From the NCBI GenBank assembly GCA_900771995.1, contig CAAGQC010000023.1, forward strand, positions 1 to 23,431: DNA of 23,431 nt, given 5' to 3'. The notes below the pieces were generated by a model. It was not told where the DNA came from. It saw only the letters and a program-made list of their open reading frames with translations, and searched no databases. This stretch comes from Lachnospiraceae bacterium. Its GTDB lineage: Bacteria; Bacillota; Clostridia; Lachnospirales; Lachnospiraceae. The position numbers were made by a program, and so were the translations under genes. Shown piece after piece: positions 8,136 through 15,222 of the stretch (the first letter of the stretch is position 1; the number at the start of each line of letters is the position of its first letter).

Positions 8136-8783
8136 ATGAAAGCAATTATATTTGACTTGGATGGCGTGATCTGTTCTACTGACGAATATCATTATCTGGC
8201 GTGGAAGGAACTGGCGGATGGCATAGAGGTTCCTTTTGACCGCAGTACAAATGGCAGACTGCGCGGCGTGTCCAGAATGGAGTCTCTGAATATTATTCTG
8301 GAAAACTATAAAGGAAAAACGCTTTCGGATCAGGAAAAGAAAGCACTGGCAGAAAAAAAGAATGCAATTTACAGAGAATATCTGAAAAAAATGTCTTCTG
8401 AGGATCTGACAAATGAAGTGAAAGACACGCTGGATGAACTGAGAAAGAGAAATTATAAACTGGCAATCGGTTCTTCCAGCAAAAATACGCCGTTTATTCT
8501 GCAGCAGATCGGTCTGGGAGATTATTTTGATGCGGTGGCCGACGGTAACTGCATCACACATTCCAAGCCAGATCCGGAGGTATTTTTGAAGGCAGCCGAA
8601 ATGTTGGGGATTGCAGCCGAAGAATGTGTTGTGGTAGAGGATGCGGTATCCGGTGCACAGGCAGGCAAGGCAGCAGGAATGAAGGTGTTCTGCGTTGGAG
8701 ATGCCGCAGACAGGAAAGCAGGAGACTGCAATCTGGAGCATTTTTCGGAAATGCTGAAATATCTACCGGGGGCAGACAGATGA
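8136..8783 (+). CDS. Beta-phosphoglucomutase family HAD phosphatase
   Basis: Cytoplasmic HAD-superfamily enzyme, 215 aa, expected to convert beta-glucose-1-phosphate into glucose-6-phosphate. The start ATG at 8136 follows GAGGAGG (8117-8123) at a long spacing of 12 bases; an upstream in-frame start at 8094 would add 14 residues in front of the catalytic FDLDGV. Asp7 is the nucleophile and Asp9 the acid/base; His19 (EYHYLAW), Ser112-115 (GSSSKN), Lys144 (SKPDPEVF) and Glu168/Asp169 (VVEDA) match the family. In the cap domain the motif RLRGVSR replaces the usual Lys of KGVSR by Arg43. Other small sugar phosphates are possible substrates. The stop overlaps the start of the next gene (ATGA). Confidence 0.88.
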   Translation: MKAIIFDLDGVICSTDEYHYLAWKELADGIEVPFDRSTNGRLRGVSRMESLNIILENYKGKTLSDQEKKALAEKKNAIYREYLKKMSSEDLTNEVKDTLDELRKRNYKLAIGSSSKNTPFILQQIGLGDYFDAVADGNCITHSKPDPEVFLKAAEMLGIAAEECVVVEDAVSGAQAGKAAGMKVFCVGDAADRKAGDCNLEHFSEMLKYLPGADR

Positions 8784-9502
8784 AGAAAATATTCCGATGG
8801 GGAATTTACCTGTCAGGAATGGTGATACTGGCACTTGGAATCACATTAAATACTAAGACGGGACTGGGCGTGTCACCAATCATAACGGTGGCATACAGTG
8901 TGTCAACGATCCTCGGGGGCAGTCTGGGAAACATTGTTTTCGTGTGGTACTGTATTCTGGTACTCATACAGATGATATTGCACAGCATAAAAAAACAGGG
9001 AAAGGAACGTTTGCATGCAATTATACTGGATCTGTGCCAGATTCCGTTAAGTGTTGTTTTTACCCGGTTTATGAACGTGTTCACGAAGCGGATCCCCCAG
9101 CTTGAGACGGACTGCATCGGAACCTTCGCCGGAAGCATGGCGGGAAGGATTTTATTTCTTCTGCTGGCGATTTCACTGACAGGAATAGGAGCGGCCATGA
9201 CGCTGGACATGCGGATCATACCGAATCCGGGAGACGGTATCGTGCAGGCGGTTTCCGACTTTAGCGGCAGAAGGGTAGGATTTGTTAAAAATTGCATTGA
9301 CGTGGTGTGCGTGACGATTACGTGCTTGATAGGATATCTGGGAGCGGGCCGCGTAACTGGAATCGGCATAGGAACACTTTTAGCTGTGCTGGGGACAGGA
9401 CGTGTTATTGCGCTGTTTCAATTTCTGTTTCAGAGAAAACTGGAAATATGGTGCGATATTACAAAAAATGAAAAAAATATAAAAAACGGGTTGACACTCT
9501 AA
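8780..9502 (+). CDS. YczE/YitT-type integral membrane protein
   Basis: Membrane protein of 240 aa with five to six hydrophobic helices. The ATG at 8780 overlaps the TGA of the upstream gene by the ATGA arrangement, so translation is probably coupled; the longer reading frame from 8624 runs through the mutase gene and is not credible. The motifs LGVSPIITVAY near residue 30 and GIGIGTLLAVLGTGRVI near 195-211 are typical of the YczE/YyaS/YitT group. Its function is not established. Coupling to a sugar operon suggests a role in transport or export linked to that pathway, but this is inference. The last codons overlap the -35 box of a strong promoter. Confidence 0.85.
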   Translation: MKKIFRWGIYLSGMVILALGITLNTKTGLGVSPIITVAYSVSTILGGSLGNIVFVWYCILVLIQMILHSIKKQGKERLHAIILDLCQIPLSVVFTRFMNVFTKRIPQLETDCIGTFAGSMAGRILFLLLAISLTGIGAAMTLDMRIIPNPGDGIVQAVSDFSGRRVGFVKNCIDVVCVTITCLIGYLGAGRVTGIGIGTLLAVLGTGRVIALFQFLFQRKLEIWCDITKNEKNIKNGLTL

Positions 9503-9519
9503 AACCACGGTGCTATACT
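9491..9519 (+). promoter_or_regulatory. Near-consensus promoter overlapping the yczE-type stop codon
   Basis: TTGACA (9491-9496), a 17-base spacer and TATACT (9514-9519) with an extended -10 TG at 9511-9512. The expected start of transcription is near 9525-9527, only a few bases before the terminator hairpin beginning at 9531. It could drive a very short RNA or the leader of the ammonium transporter gene. Confidence 0.65.
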
Positions 9520-9530
9520 CTCACCATAGC

Positions 9531-9566
9531 AAAGGCGCTACAGAATAAAACTGTAGTGCCTTTTTT
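9531..9566 (+). terminator. Intrinsic terminator of the sugar operon / first hairpin of the amt leader
   Basis: AAAGGCGCTACAG (9531-9543) pairs with CTGTAGTGCCTTT (9551-9563) with one G-T pair and an AATAAAA loop, followed by a run of T up to 9566. It ends the operon that begins at 2868; it would also stop transcripts from the promoter at 9491. Confidence 0.88.
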
Positions 9567-9605
9567 GTTTGGCAGTATCACAACGCGCGTGGCCGGACAA
9601 AAATA

Positions 9606-9669
9606 GCGTAAGGGTATGTGGAAAACAGGTAACTGCTATACCCAGAGGATGCGATGCAATGGGGCTTCG
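9606..9669 (+). promoter_or_regulatory. Candidate paired hexaloop hairpins in the amt leader (ANTAR-type target)
   Basis: Two small hairpins with six-base loops starting with A and having G at loop position 4: GCGT-AAGGGT-ATGT (9606-9619, two G-T pairs, weak) and CGATGC-AATGGG-GCTTCG (9652-9669 with a flanking C-G pair and one T-T mismatch). The second overlaps the 5' arm of the terminator at 9649 and would exclude it. This is the layout known for targets of ANTAR antiterminator proteins. The first hairpin is poor, so the call is tentative. Confidence 0.3.
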
Positions 9670-9701
9670 AAGGATAAGACCATGGTATCGCATATTTTTT
9701 T
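9649..9701 (+). terminator. Attenuator-like terminator upstream of the ammonium transporter gene
   Basis: The arms 9649-9662 and 9680-9693 pair over 14 positions with one A-G mismatch and one G-T wobble, enclosing a 17-base loop, and seven T follow at 9695-9701. No gene ends just upstream, because the sugar operon already terminates at 9566. A leader attenuator controlling the gene at 9756 is therefore the simplest reading. Confidence 0.75.
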
Positions 9702-9707
9702 ACACCG

Positions 9708-9733
9708 GTGAAATATTGTGGAAGATATTTCAC
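9708..9733 (+). other. Perfect hairpin just upstream of the amt ribosome binding site
   Basis: GTGAAATAT (9708-9716) and ATATTTCAC (9725-9733) form a perfect 9-bp stem with an 8-base loop, ending about eight bases before GAGGAGG at 9741-9747. It may keep the binding site open or belong to the leader switch. Confidence 0.6.
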
Positions 9734-9755
9734 TAAGAGTGAGGAGGAAAATGTT

Positions 9756-11507
9756 ATGACAGAAGAAATCTTAAGCGCAGTAGACGGTCAATTATTTGCA
9801 GTCTGGTTTCTGATCGGTGCGGCCCTGGTGTTCTGGATGCAGGCCGGATTCGCAATGGTGGAGACAGGATTTACCAGAGCCAAGAATGCCGGCAATATCC
9901 TGATGAAGAATCTGATGGATTTCTGTATCGGTACCGTAGTATTCATTCTGATCGGCTTTGGCTTGTTACTTGGTGAAGATATGGCAGGTCTGATCGGTAA
10001 GCCCGGTCTGGACATCTTCACAGCATATGGAGATTTTGATTACTCCAATTTCGTATTTAACCTGGTGTTCTGTGCTACCACCGCTACCATCGTATCCGGT
10101 GCCATGGCAGAGAGAACCAAATTCTTATCCTATTGTATTTACTCCGGAGTCATCTCCGCACTGATCTATCCCATCGAAGCTCACTGGATCTGGGGTGGCG
10201 GCTGGCTGGCACAGCTTGGCTTCCATGATTTTGCCGGTTCCTGTGCGATCCATATGGTAGGTGGTATTTCCGCACTGATCGGTGCAAAACTGTTAGGACC
10301 CCGTATTGGTAAGTTTGATAAGGACAAGAGTGGTAAGATCGTAAAAGTAAATGCATTTCCCGGACATAACCTTCCCATTGGATGTCTCGGCGTATTTATT
10401 CTGTGGCTTGGCTGGTATGGATTCAACGGTGCAGCTTGTACTTCCGTAGAGCAGTTAGGCTCTGTATTCCTTACCACTACCGTAGCTCCCGCCGTCGCAA
10501 CTGTAGTATGTATGGTATTTACCTGGATCAAATATGGCAAGCCCGATGTATCCATGTGTCTGAATGCATCCCTGGCAGGTCTGGTAGCAATTACCGCCCC
10601 CTGTGATGTAACGGATTGCTTCGGTGCCATCGTGATCGGCGCGGTAGCAGGACTTCTGGTAGTATTTGGTGTATGGCTTCTGGATTACAAGCTTCATATT
10701 GATGATCCCGTAGGTGCAGTTGCGGTACATTGCATGAACGGTATCTGGGGTACTATTGCAACCGGTTTGTTCGCAACTACTTCCGCACCCGGCAATGACA
10801 GCGTCGTAGGTCTGTTCTATGGCGGCGGATTCAAGCAGCTTGGTTTACAGTTATTAGGTTTTGCAAGTGTGGCAGCATGGACAGCAGTGACTATTACCAT
10901 TGCATTCCTGATTATTAAGGCTACCGTAGGCTTACGTGTAAGCGAGGAAGAAGAGATCGTTGGTCTGGACTCCTGTGAACATGGTCTTCCTTCCGCATAT
11001 GCAGGCTTCAGCATTATGGATATTTCCAACACCATGACCATGGAGGTAAATGAGAACACCAGCCTTGGCGTAAGTGATTATGATTCCGCTTCTGCAACCA
11101 TGAAGGAAGCAGCTGTGAAGGTAGAGACCGTTCCAGCAGCAATTCCTGCAACCGGTATCTACAAGGTAGTAGTGATTGCAAAGCTTGCAAGATTTGAAGT
11201 TCTGAAGAAAGCCCTGAATGATCTGGGTGTAACCGGTATGACCATGACACAGGTTATGGGCTGCGGCGTCCAGAAGGGTGCCGGCGAGATGTACCGTGGA
11301 GTAGAAATGGATGCGACCCTGCTTCCTAAGGTGAAGGTAGAAGTCGTAGTCAGCAAGATCCCGGTAGCAACCGTGATCGAGGCTGCCAAGAAAGCTTTGT
11401 ACACTGGACATATTGGCGATGGCAAGATCTTTGTATACAACGTTGACAAGGTTGTAAAGGTTCGTACCGGCGAAGAAGACTTCGCGGCTCTGCAGGATGT
11501 AGAGTAA
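9756..11507 (+). CDS. amt: Ammonium transporter fused to a C-terminal P-II (GlnB/GlnK) domain
   Basis: Ammonium channel with its own regulatory domain, 583 aa. GAGGAGG (9741-9747) selects the ATG at 9756. Residues 1-410 form the Amt core with about eleven membrane helices; the pore histidine pair is His166 (CAIHMVGG) and His325 (VAVHCMNG). A soluble linker of about 60 residues leads to a complete P-II domain from about 469 to the end: LGVTGMTMTQV, the T-loop GVQKGAGEMYRGVEM, TGHIGDGKIFVYNV and RTGEEDFAAL. Aligned to GlnB, Tyr46 and Arg47 are kept (Tyr513, Arg514), the arginine being the one that plugs the channel in AmtB-GlnK, but Tyr51, the uridylylation site, is Met518. P-II normally is a separate partner that binds ATP/ADP and 2-oxoglutarate; here it acts in cis. 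The codon choice is strongly biased, suggesting high expression. Confidence 0.95.
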   Translation: MTEEILSAVDGQLFAVWFLIGAALVFWMQAGFAMVETGFTRAKNAGNILMKNLMDFCIGTVVFILIGFGLLLGEDMAGLIGKPGLDIFTAYGDFDYSNFVFNLVFCATTATIVSGAMAERTKFLSYCIYSGVISALIYPIEAHWIWGGGWLAQLGFHDFAGSCAIHMVGGISALIGAKLLGPRIGKFDKDKSGKIVKVNAFPGHNLPIGCLGVFILWLGWYGFNGAACTSVEQLGSVFLTTTVAPAVATVVCMVFTWIKYGKPDVSMCLNASLAGLVAITAPCDVTDCFGAIVIGAVAGLLVVFGVWLLDYKLHIDDPVGAVAVHCMNGIWGTIATGLFATTSAPGNDSVVGLFYGGGFKQLGLQLLGFASVAAWTAVTITIAFLIIKATVGLRVSEEEEIVGLDSCEHGLPSAYAGFSIMDISNTMTMEVNENTSLGVSDYDSASATMKEAAVKVETVPAAIPATGIYKVVVIAKLARFEVLKKALNDLGVTGMTMTQVMGCGVQKGAGEMYRGVEMDATLLPKVKVEVVVSKIPVATVIEAAKKALYTGHIGDGKIFVYNVDKVVKVRTGEEDFAALQDVE

Positions 11508-11556
11508 TAATACGCTTTTATCTAATCCCTCAATTTGGTATATACATAGGGCTGTG

Positions 11557-11580
11557 CCCGGATGCTGCGACTCATCCGGG
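11557..11580 (+). other. First of two tandem hairpins after amt
   Basis: CCCGGATG (11557-11564) and CATCCGGG (11573-11580) form a perfect 8-bp stem with the loop CTGCGACT, without a T-tract. It lies 12 bases before the terminator hairpin and shares the sequence CCGGGTGC with it, so the two could refold on each other. Confidence 0.6.
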
Positions 11581-11592
11581 TGCAGACAAGGG

Positions 11593-11622
11593 CCCCGGGT
11601 GCTTCCACCACCCGGGGTTTTT
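11593..11622 (+). terminator. Intrinsic terminator of amt
   Basis: CCCCGGGTG (11593-11601) pairs with CACCCGGGG (11609-11617) over nine bases with a 7-base loop, followed by TTTTT (11618-11622). Confidence 0.9.
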
Positions 11623-11653
11623 CCTGCCTGGAACTGTGGATAAGATTGCCCTC

Positions 11654-11682
11654 TTGAAAAGGAACGGTGGAAATGATACTAT
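11654..11682 (+). promoter_or_regulatory. Promoter of the MATE transporter gene
   Basis: TTGAAA (11654-11659), 17-base spacer, TACTAT (11677-11682), with an extended -10 TG at 11674-11675. The start would fall near 11690, about 30 bases before the gene. Confidence 0.55.
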
Positions 11683-11721
11683 CATCGTAGCAGTACAGAA
11701 TTTCAGAGGGATAACTTTTAT

Positions 11722-13122
11722 ATGGAAGAAAATACAAAAAAGATACAGGAACAGACGGAAAATATTATAGAGAAAGAGAACAAGATCGTAACGGGAGTCA
11801 TCTGGCAACAGCTGCTCCTGTTCTTTTTCCCGATTTTGTTCGGAACCTTTTTCCAGCAGTTATATAATGCGGCGGATGCGGTGATCGTAGGCCGCTTTGT
11901 GGGAAAAGAAGCCTTGTCGGCTGTGGGCGGTGGAACCGGTACACTGATCCAGCTGTTAGTCGGATTCTTCGTGGGACTGTCCAGCGGTGCCACGGTCATT
12001 ATCTCCCAGTATTACGGAGCAAAGCGGGCTGAGATGGTAGGCTATGCCGTACACACCTCCATCGCCTTCAGTCTGGTGGCGGGAGTCGGCATGATGATCG
12101 TGGGTGTCACGGCGGCACCGGCAGCCCTGCGGGCCATGGCGACTCCGGAGGATGTGCTGGGCCCGGCGACGACCTATATCCGGATCTATTTTCTGGGAGT
12201 CATCGGGAATCTGATCTACAATATGGGCGCGGGTATTCTGCGGGCGGTAGGCGATTCCAGGAGACCCTTGTATTTCCTGATTGCAAGCTGCCTGACCAAT
12301 ATTGTGCTGGACATTGCGTTTGTCATCGGACTGCGCATGGGGGTGGCAGGTGCCGCACTGGCAACGATCCTGTCACAGGCCCTCAGCGCCGTGCTGGTAT
12401 TGTGGGTGCTGATGCGTACCCGGGACATGCACCGTCTGGAACTGAAAAAGATCCGTTTTGACAGCCGGATGTTCCGGCGGATCATCCGGATCGGACTTCC
12501 GGCCGGACTGCAGTCGGTAATGTATACCTCCTCCAATATTCTGATCCAGTCCAGTGTTAATGCACTGGGAACGGATACGGTGGCGGCATGGACGGCCTAC
12601 AGCAAGATCGACAGCCTCTTCTGGATGATCGTCAACGCTTTTGGTATTTCTGTTACCACGTTCGTGGGACAGAATTACGGCGCCGGGAAAATGGATCGTG
12701 TACACAAGGGAGTCCGCACCTGTATGGGAATTACCGCGGTGTCCACGGTGTTATTGTCCGTGATCCTCTATAATTATGCGGCCATTTGCTATAATCTGTT
12801 TACCACGGATGCACAGGTGGTAGTGATCGGAGAGAGGATCCTGCATTTTCTGGTACCGACCTATTTTACCTACATTGCCATTGAGATCTTATCCGGTACG
12901 CTGCGAGGCATCGGTGACAGCTGGATCCCCATGATTATCTGCTGTCTGGGTGTCTGTGTGTTGCGTGTGGTGTGGATCCTGACAGCCGTACCCATGAAAA
13001 ATGATATTATCACGATCGTATTCAGCTACCCGCTGACCTGGACGGTGACCAGTATCGCATTTATTGTGTATTACCTGTTTTTCAGCCGTCTGAGGGTCGT
13101 GGGACGTAAAAATAATTTGTAA
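11722..13122 (+). CDS. MATE family multidrug/cation efflux transporter
   Basis: Integral membrane antiporter of 466 aa, the usual length for the MATE family, with about twelve membrane helices in two halves. The first helix begins near residue 27 with VTGVIWQQLLLFFFPILFGTFF, followed by QQLYNAADAVIVGRFVG, the typical family opening. The second half begins near residue 240-260 with IIRIGLPAGLQSVMYTSSN and contains VTTFVGQNYGAGK, the repeat of the ISQYYGAK motif at about 91-98. AGAGGG at 11705-11710 supports the ATG at 11722 despite an 11-base spacing. A hydrophilic, charged N-terminal tail of 26 residues precedes the first helix. The gene has its own promoter and stands alone. It probably exports a drug or cationic metabolite in exchange for Na+ or H+; the substrate cannot be told from sequence. 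Confidence 0.95.
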   Translation: MEENTKKIQEQTENIIEKENKIVTGVIWQQLLLFFFPILFGTFFQQLYNAADAVIVGRFVGKEALSAVGGGTGTLIQLLVGFFVGLSSGATVIISQYYGAKRAEMVGYAVHTSIAFSLVAGVGMMIVGVTAAPAALRAMATPEDVLGPATTYIRIYFLGVIGNLIYNMGAGILRAVGDSRRPLYFLIASCLTNIVLDIAFVIGLRMGVAGAALATILSQALSAVLVLWVLMRTRDMHRLELKKIRFDSRMFRRIIRIGLPAGLQSVMYTSSNILIQSSVNALGTDTVAAWTAYSKIDSLFWMIVNAFGISVTTFVGQNYGAGKMDRVHKGVRTCMGITAVSTVLLSVILYNYAAICYNLFTTDAQVVVIGERILHFLVPTYFTYIAIEILSGTLRGIGDSWIPMIICCLGVCVLRVVWILTAVPMKNDIITIVFSYPLTWTVTSIAFIVYYLFFSRLRVVGRKNNL

Positions 13123-13152
13123 GATATTGCACCTTATTCTATAAAATCAGCA

Positions 13153-13181
13153 TTGAAACGGGATGACAATAAACTTATAAT
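13153..13181 (+). promoter_or_regulatory. Promoter of the aldo/keto reductase gene
   Basis: TTGAAA (13153-13158), 17-base spacer, perfect TATAAT (13176-13181). The leader of about 85 bases contains the small hairpin ATCCTC-GTCA-GAGGAT (13228-13243). Confidence 0.7.
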
Positions 13182-13276
13182 AATGTCTACAACAGGTATT
13201 TCAAAATAAGATGAAGGTATAAATCCTATCCTCGTCAGAGGATCCGGATTTTCTTTCGGAAAACAAGGAGGATTCT

Positions 13277-14266
13277 ATGTATCAGGCAGATGAAAAAAGA
13301 TATGAAGAAATGAAGTACAACCGCTGTGGGGCCAGCGGACTGCTGCTTCCGGCGGTATCTCTGGGACTGTGGCATAATTTCGGTTCCAATGGCAATTTCG
13401 ACAACATGCTGGATATGTGTCATACCGCTTTTGACCATGGTATCACCCACTTTGATCTGGCGAACAACTACGGACCGGTATATGGCGCGGCAGAGGAGAA
13501 TTTCGGCCGTATCTTGAAAAAGGATCTGGGAGTGTACCGTGATGAACTGGTCATTTCCACGAAGGCCGGTTATGATATGTGGCCAGGCCCTTACGGCAAC
13601 TGGGGCAGTAAAAAGTATCTGGTAGCCAGTCTGGATCAGAGCTTGAAGCGTATGGGACTGGATTACGTGGATATTTATTATCATCACAGACCGGATCCCA
13701 ATACGCCGCTGGAGGAGACGGTGCGGGCGCTGGACGGTATCGTCAGATCCGGTAAGGCATTGTATGTGGGAATCTCCAATTACAATAAGGAGCAGACCAT
13801 TGCGGCGGCAGAATTGTTCAAAGAACTGGGAACTCCTTTCATTATCAACCAGAGAAAATATTCCATGTTCGTGAGAGATATTGAAAAAGATGGACTGAAG
13901 GATTATGCGGCGGCTCACGGCATCGGCATTATTACTTTCAGCCCTCTGGCGCAGGGACTTCTGACGGATCGTTATCTCCATGGAATTCCCGAGGACAGCC
14001 GTATCCGTACCGATGGCCGGTTTCTGAAGGAGACTGCCATTGTAGAGGAGACCCTGAAAAAGATCCGCGCCCTGAATGAACTGGCAGCCCAGAGAGGCCA
14101 GACATTGGCCCAGATGGCACTGTCCTGGATCTTAAGAGACGGAGATATCACCAGCGTCCTGATCGGAGCATCCAGACCTTCTCAGATTCTGGACAATATC
14201 GGCATTGTACATGCAACCGCATTCAGCGAGGAAGAGAGACGCAAGATCGAGGAGATCTTAGCCTGA
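13277..14266 (+). CDS. yghZ: Aldo/keto reductase, YghZ-like
   Basis: Cytoplasmic NADPH-dependent aldo/keto reductase of 329 aa, close in sequence to the YghZ (Gpr, L-glyceraldehyde-3-phosphate reductase) group. The AAGGAGG just upstream fits the ATG at 13277. The catalytic four are Asp60 and Tyr65 (FDLANNYG), Lys96 (STKAGYDMWPGPYG) and His137 (YYHHRPD). The stretch THFDLANNYGP and the AEENFGR that follows are near identical to the E. coli family member. The C-terminal cofactor-binding part reads SVLIGASRPSQILDNI. Members reduce aldehydes such as methylglyoxal and glyceraldehyde-3-phosphate and detoxify them. It is followed after 24 bases by a transporter gene without a terminator between, so the two are probably cotranscribed. 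Confidence 0.92.
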   Translation: MYQADEKRYEEMKYNRCGASGLLLPAVSLGLWHNFGSNGNFDNMLDMCHTAFDHGITHFDLANNYGPVYGAAEENFGRILKKDLGVYRDELVISTKAGYDMWPGPYGNWGSKKYLVASLDQSLKRMGLDYVDIYYHHRPDPNTPLEETVRALDGIVRSGKALYVGISNYNKEQTIAAAELFKELGTPFIINQRKYSMFVRDIEKDGLKDYAAAHGIGIITFSPLAQGLLTDRYLHGIPEDSRIRTDGRFLKETAIVEETLKKIRALNELAAQRGQTLAQMALSWILRDGDITSVLIGASRPSQILDNIGIVHATAFSEEERRKIEEILA

Positions 14267-14290
14267 CAAAAGCAGCTTGGAGAGACAACG

Positions 14291-15220
14291 ATGGAATTGG
14301 CATTGATCACCGCAAAACAGGTAATTGTATTATTTTTTCTGATATTGACAGGCATTGTCGTAGTGAAGACAGGGATTCTGCAGTTGGAGAATAAGAAGAT
14401 ATTGTCCAATCTGCTGGTCCAGCTGGTAGTACCCGCAATGATTCTGAATTCCTACATGATGGAATTTGATCCGGAGATCGTGGGGAATCTGGGAAAAGCG
14501 CTGGGCTACAGTACCCTGTTTTTGCTGGTTGGCATTGTTATTACGTTTCTGATCACGGCATTGCTCCCGGGAACCGGCGGGAATCTGCCGATCCTGCGGT
14601 TCGGAACCATGTTTTCCAATGCAGCCTATATGGGATTTCCTCTGATCCAGGCCATTTTCGGAGAAGAGGGACTGATGTATGCCAGCGTGTATGTCACCAT
14701 GTTTAATATTTTGTTATGGACTATAGGCTATGCCGTGGTAAGTGGTCAGCCAGATATCAAAAAGGTGGCAAAATCAGTGCTGACGAATCCGGTGCTGTAT
14801 GCGGTGGTATTGGGGCTGGTGATCTATCTGTGCCGGATTCCCGTGCCTTCCGTTATTCAGCTGCCGTTATCGTATATCGGCAACATGAATACCCCCATGT
14901 CCATGCTGCTCACCGGTATGCTCATCGCAGGGGTAACGGACTGGAGAAAGCTGTTCAACCGGCAGAATGGGCTGGCACTTCTCCTGCGAATGGTGGTGAC
15001 CCCGGCCTGCTGTCTGGGTCTCTGCTACCTGTTTTCACTGCACGGAATCGTAGTGGCGGTGGCTCTTTTGCTGGAGGCCTGCCCCTGCGCGGCAATTACT
15101 TCCGTATTTGCCGTGCAGTTCGGACACGATGAGGATCTGGCAGCGGGAATGGTAGTCTGCTCTACGGTGATAAGCATTGTAACATTGCCTGTGATGGCTT
15201 TCCTTCTGCCGGTAGTATAG
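14291..15220 (+). CDS. AEC (auxin efflux carrier) family transporter
   Basis: Integral membrane transporter of 309 aa with about ten hydrophobic helices in two halves. TGGAGAG upstream of the ATG at 14291 supports the start. The motifs LLVQLVVPAMILNSY near 37-51 and NTPMSMLLTGMLIAG near 199-213 are typical of the AEC/PIN-like family, as is the C-terminal region with EACPCAAITSVFAVQFGHDEDLAAGMVVCSTVISIVTLP. Bacterial members transport small carboxylates such as malate or malonate; the substrate here is unknown. It lies 24 bases after the aldo/keto reductase gene. Immediately after its TAG begins the remnant of an alpha/beta hydrolase gene with no ribosome binding site of its own. Confidence 0.9.
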   Translation: MELALITAKQVIVLFFLILTGIVVVKTGILQLENKKILSNLLVQLVVPAMILNSYMMEFDPEIVGNLGKALGYSTLFLLVGIVITFLITALLPGTGGNLPILRFGTMFSNAAYMGFPLIQAIFGEEGLMYASVYVTMFNILLWTIGYAVVSGQPDIKKVAKSVLTNPVLYAVVLGLVIYLCRIPVPSVIQLPLSYIGNMNTPMSMLLTGMLIAGVTDWRKLFNRQNGLALLLRMVVTPACCLGLCYLFSLHGIVVAVALLLEACPCAAITSVFAVQFGHDEDLAAGMVVCSTVISIVTLPVMAFLLPVV

Positions 15221-15222
15221 CA

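Noticed and set aside
8624..8779. Longer N-terminus for the YczE-type protein
   Set aside because: The 52 extra residues are an out-of-frame reading of the mutase gene; the ATGA overlap at 8780 and the first membrane helix mark the real start.
9568..9585. Sigma-54-like TTGGCA...CAACGC before the ammonium transporter
   Set aside because: GG and GC elements are two bases too far apart for the -24/-12 spacing, and there is no TTGC before the GC.
14716..15132. Open frame of 138 codons on the plus strand inside the AEC gene
   Set aside because: It is out of frame with the transporter, has no ribosome binding site and its translation is low-complexity and Arg/Gly-rich.
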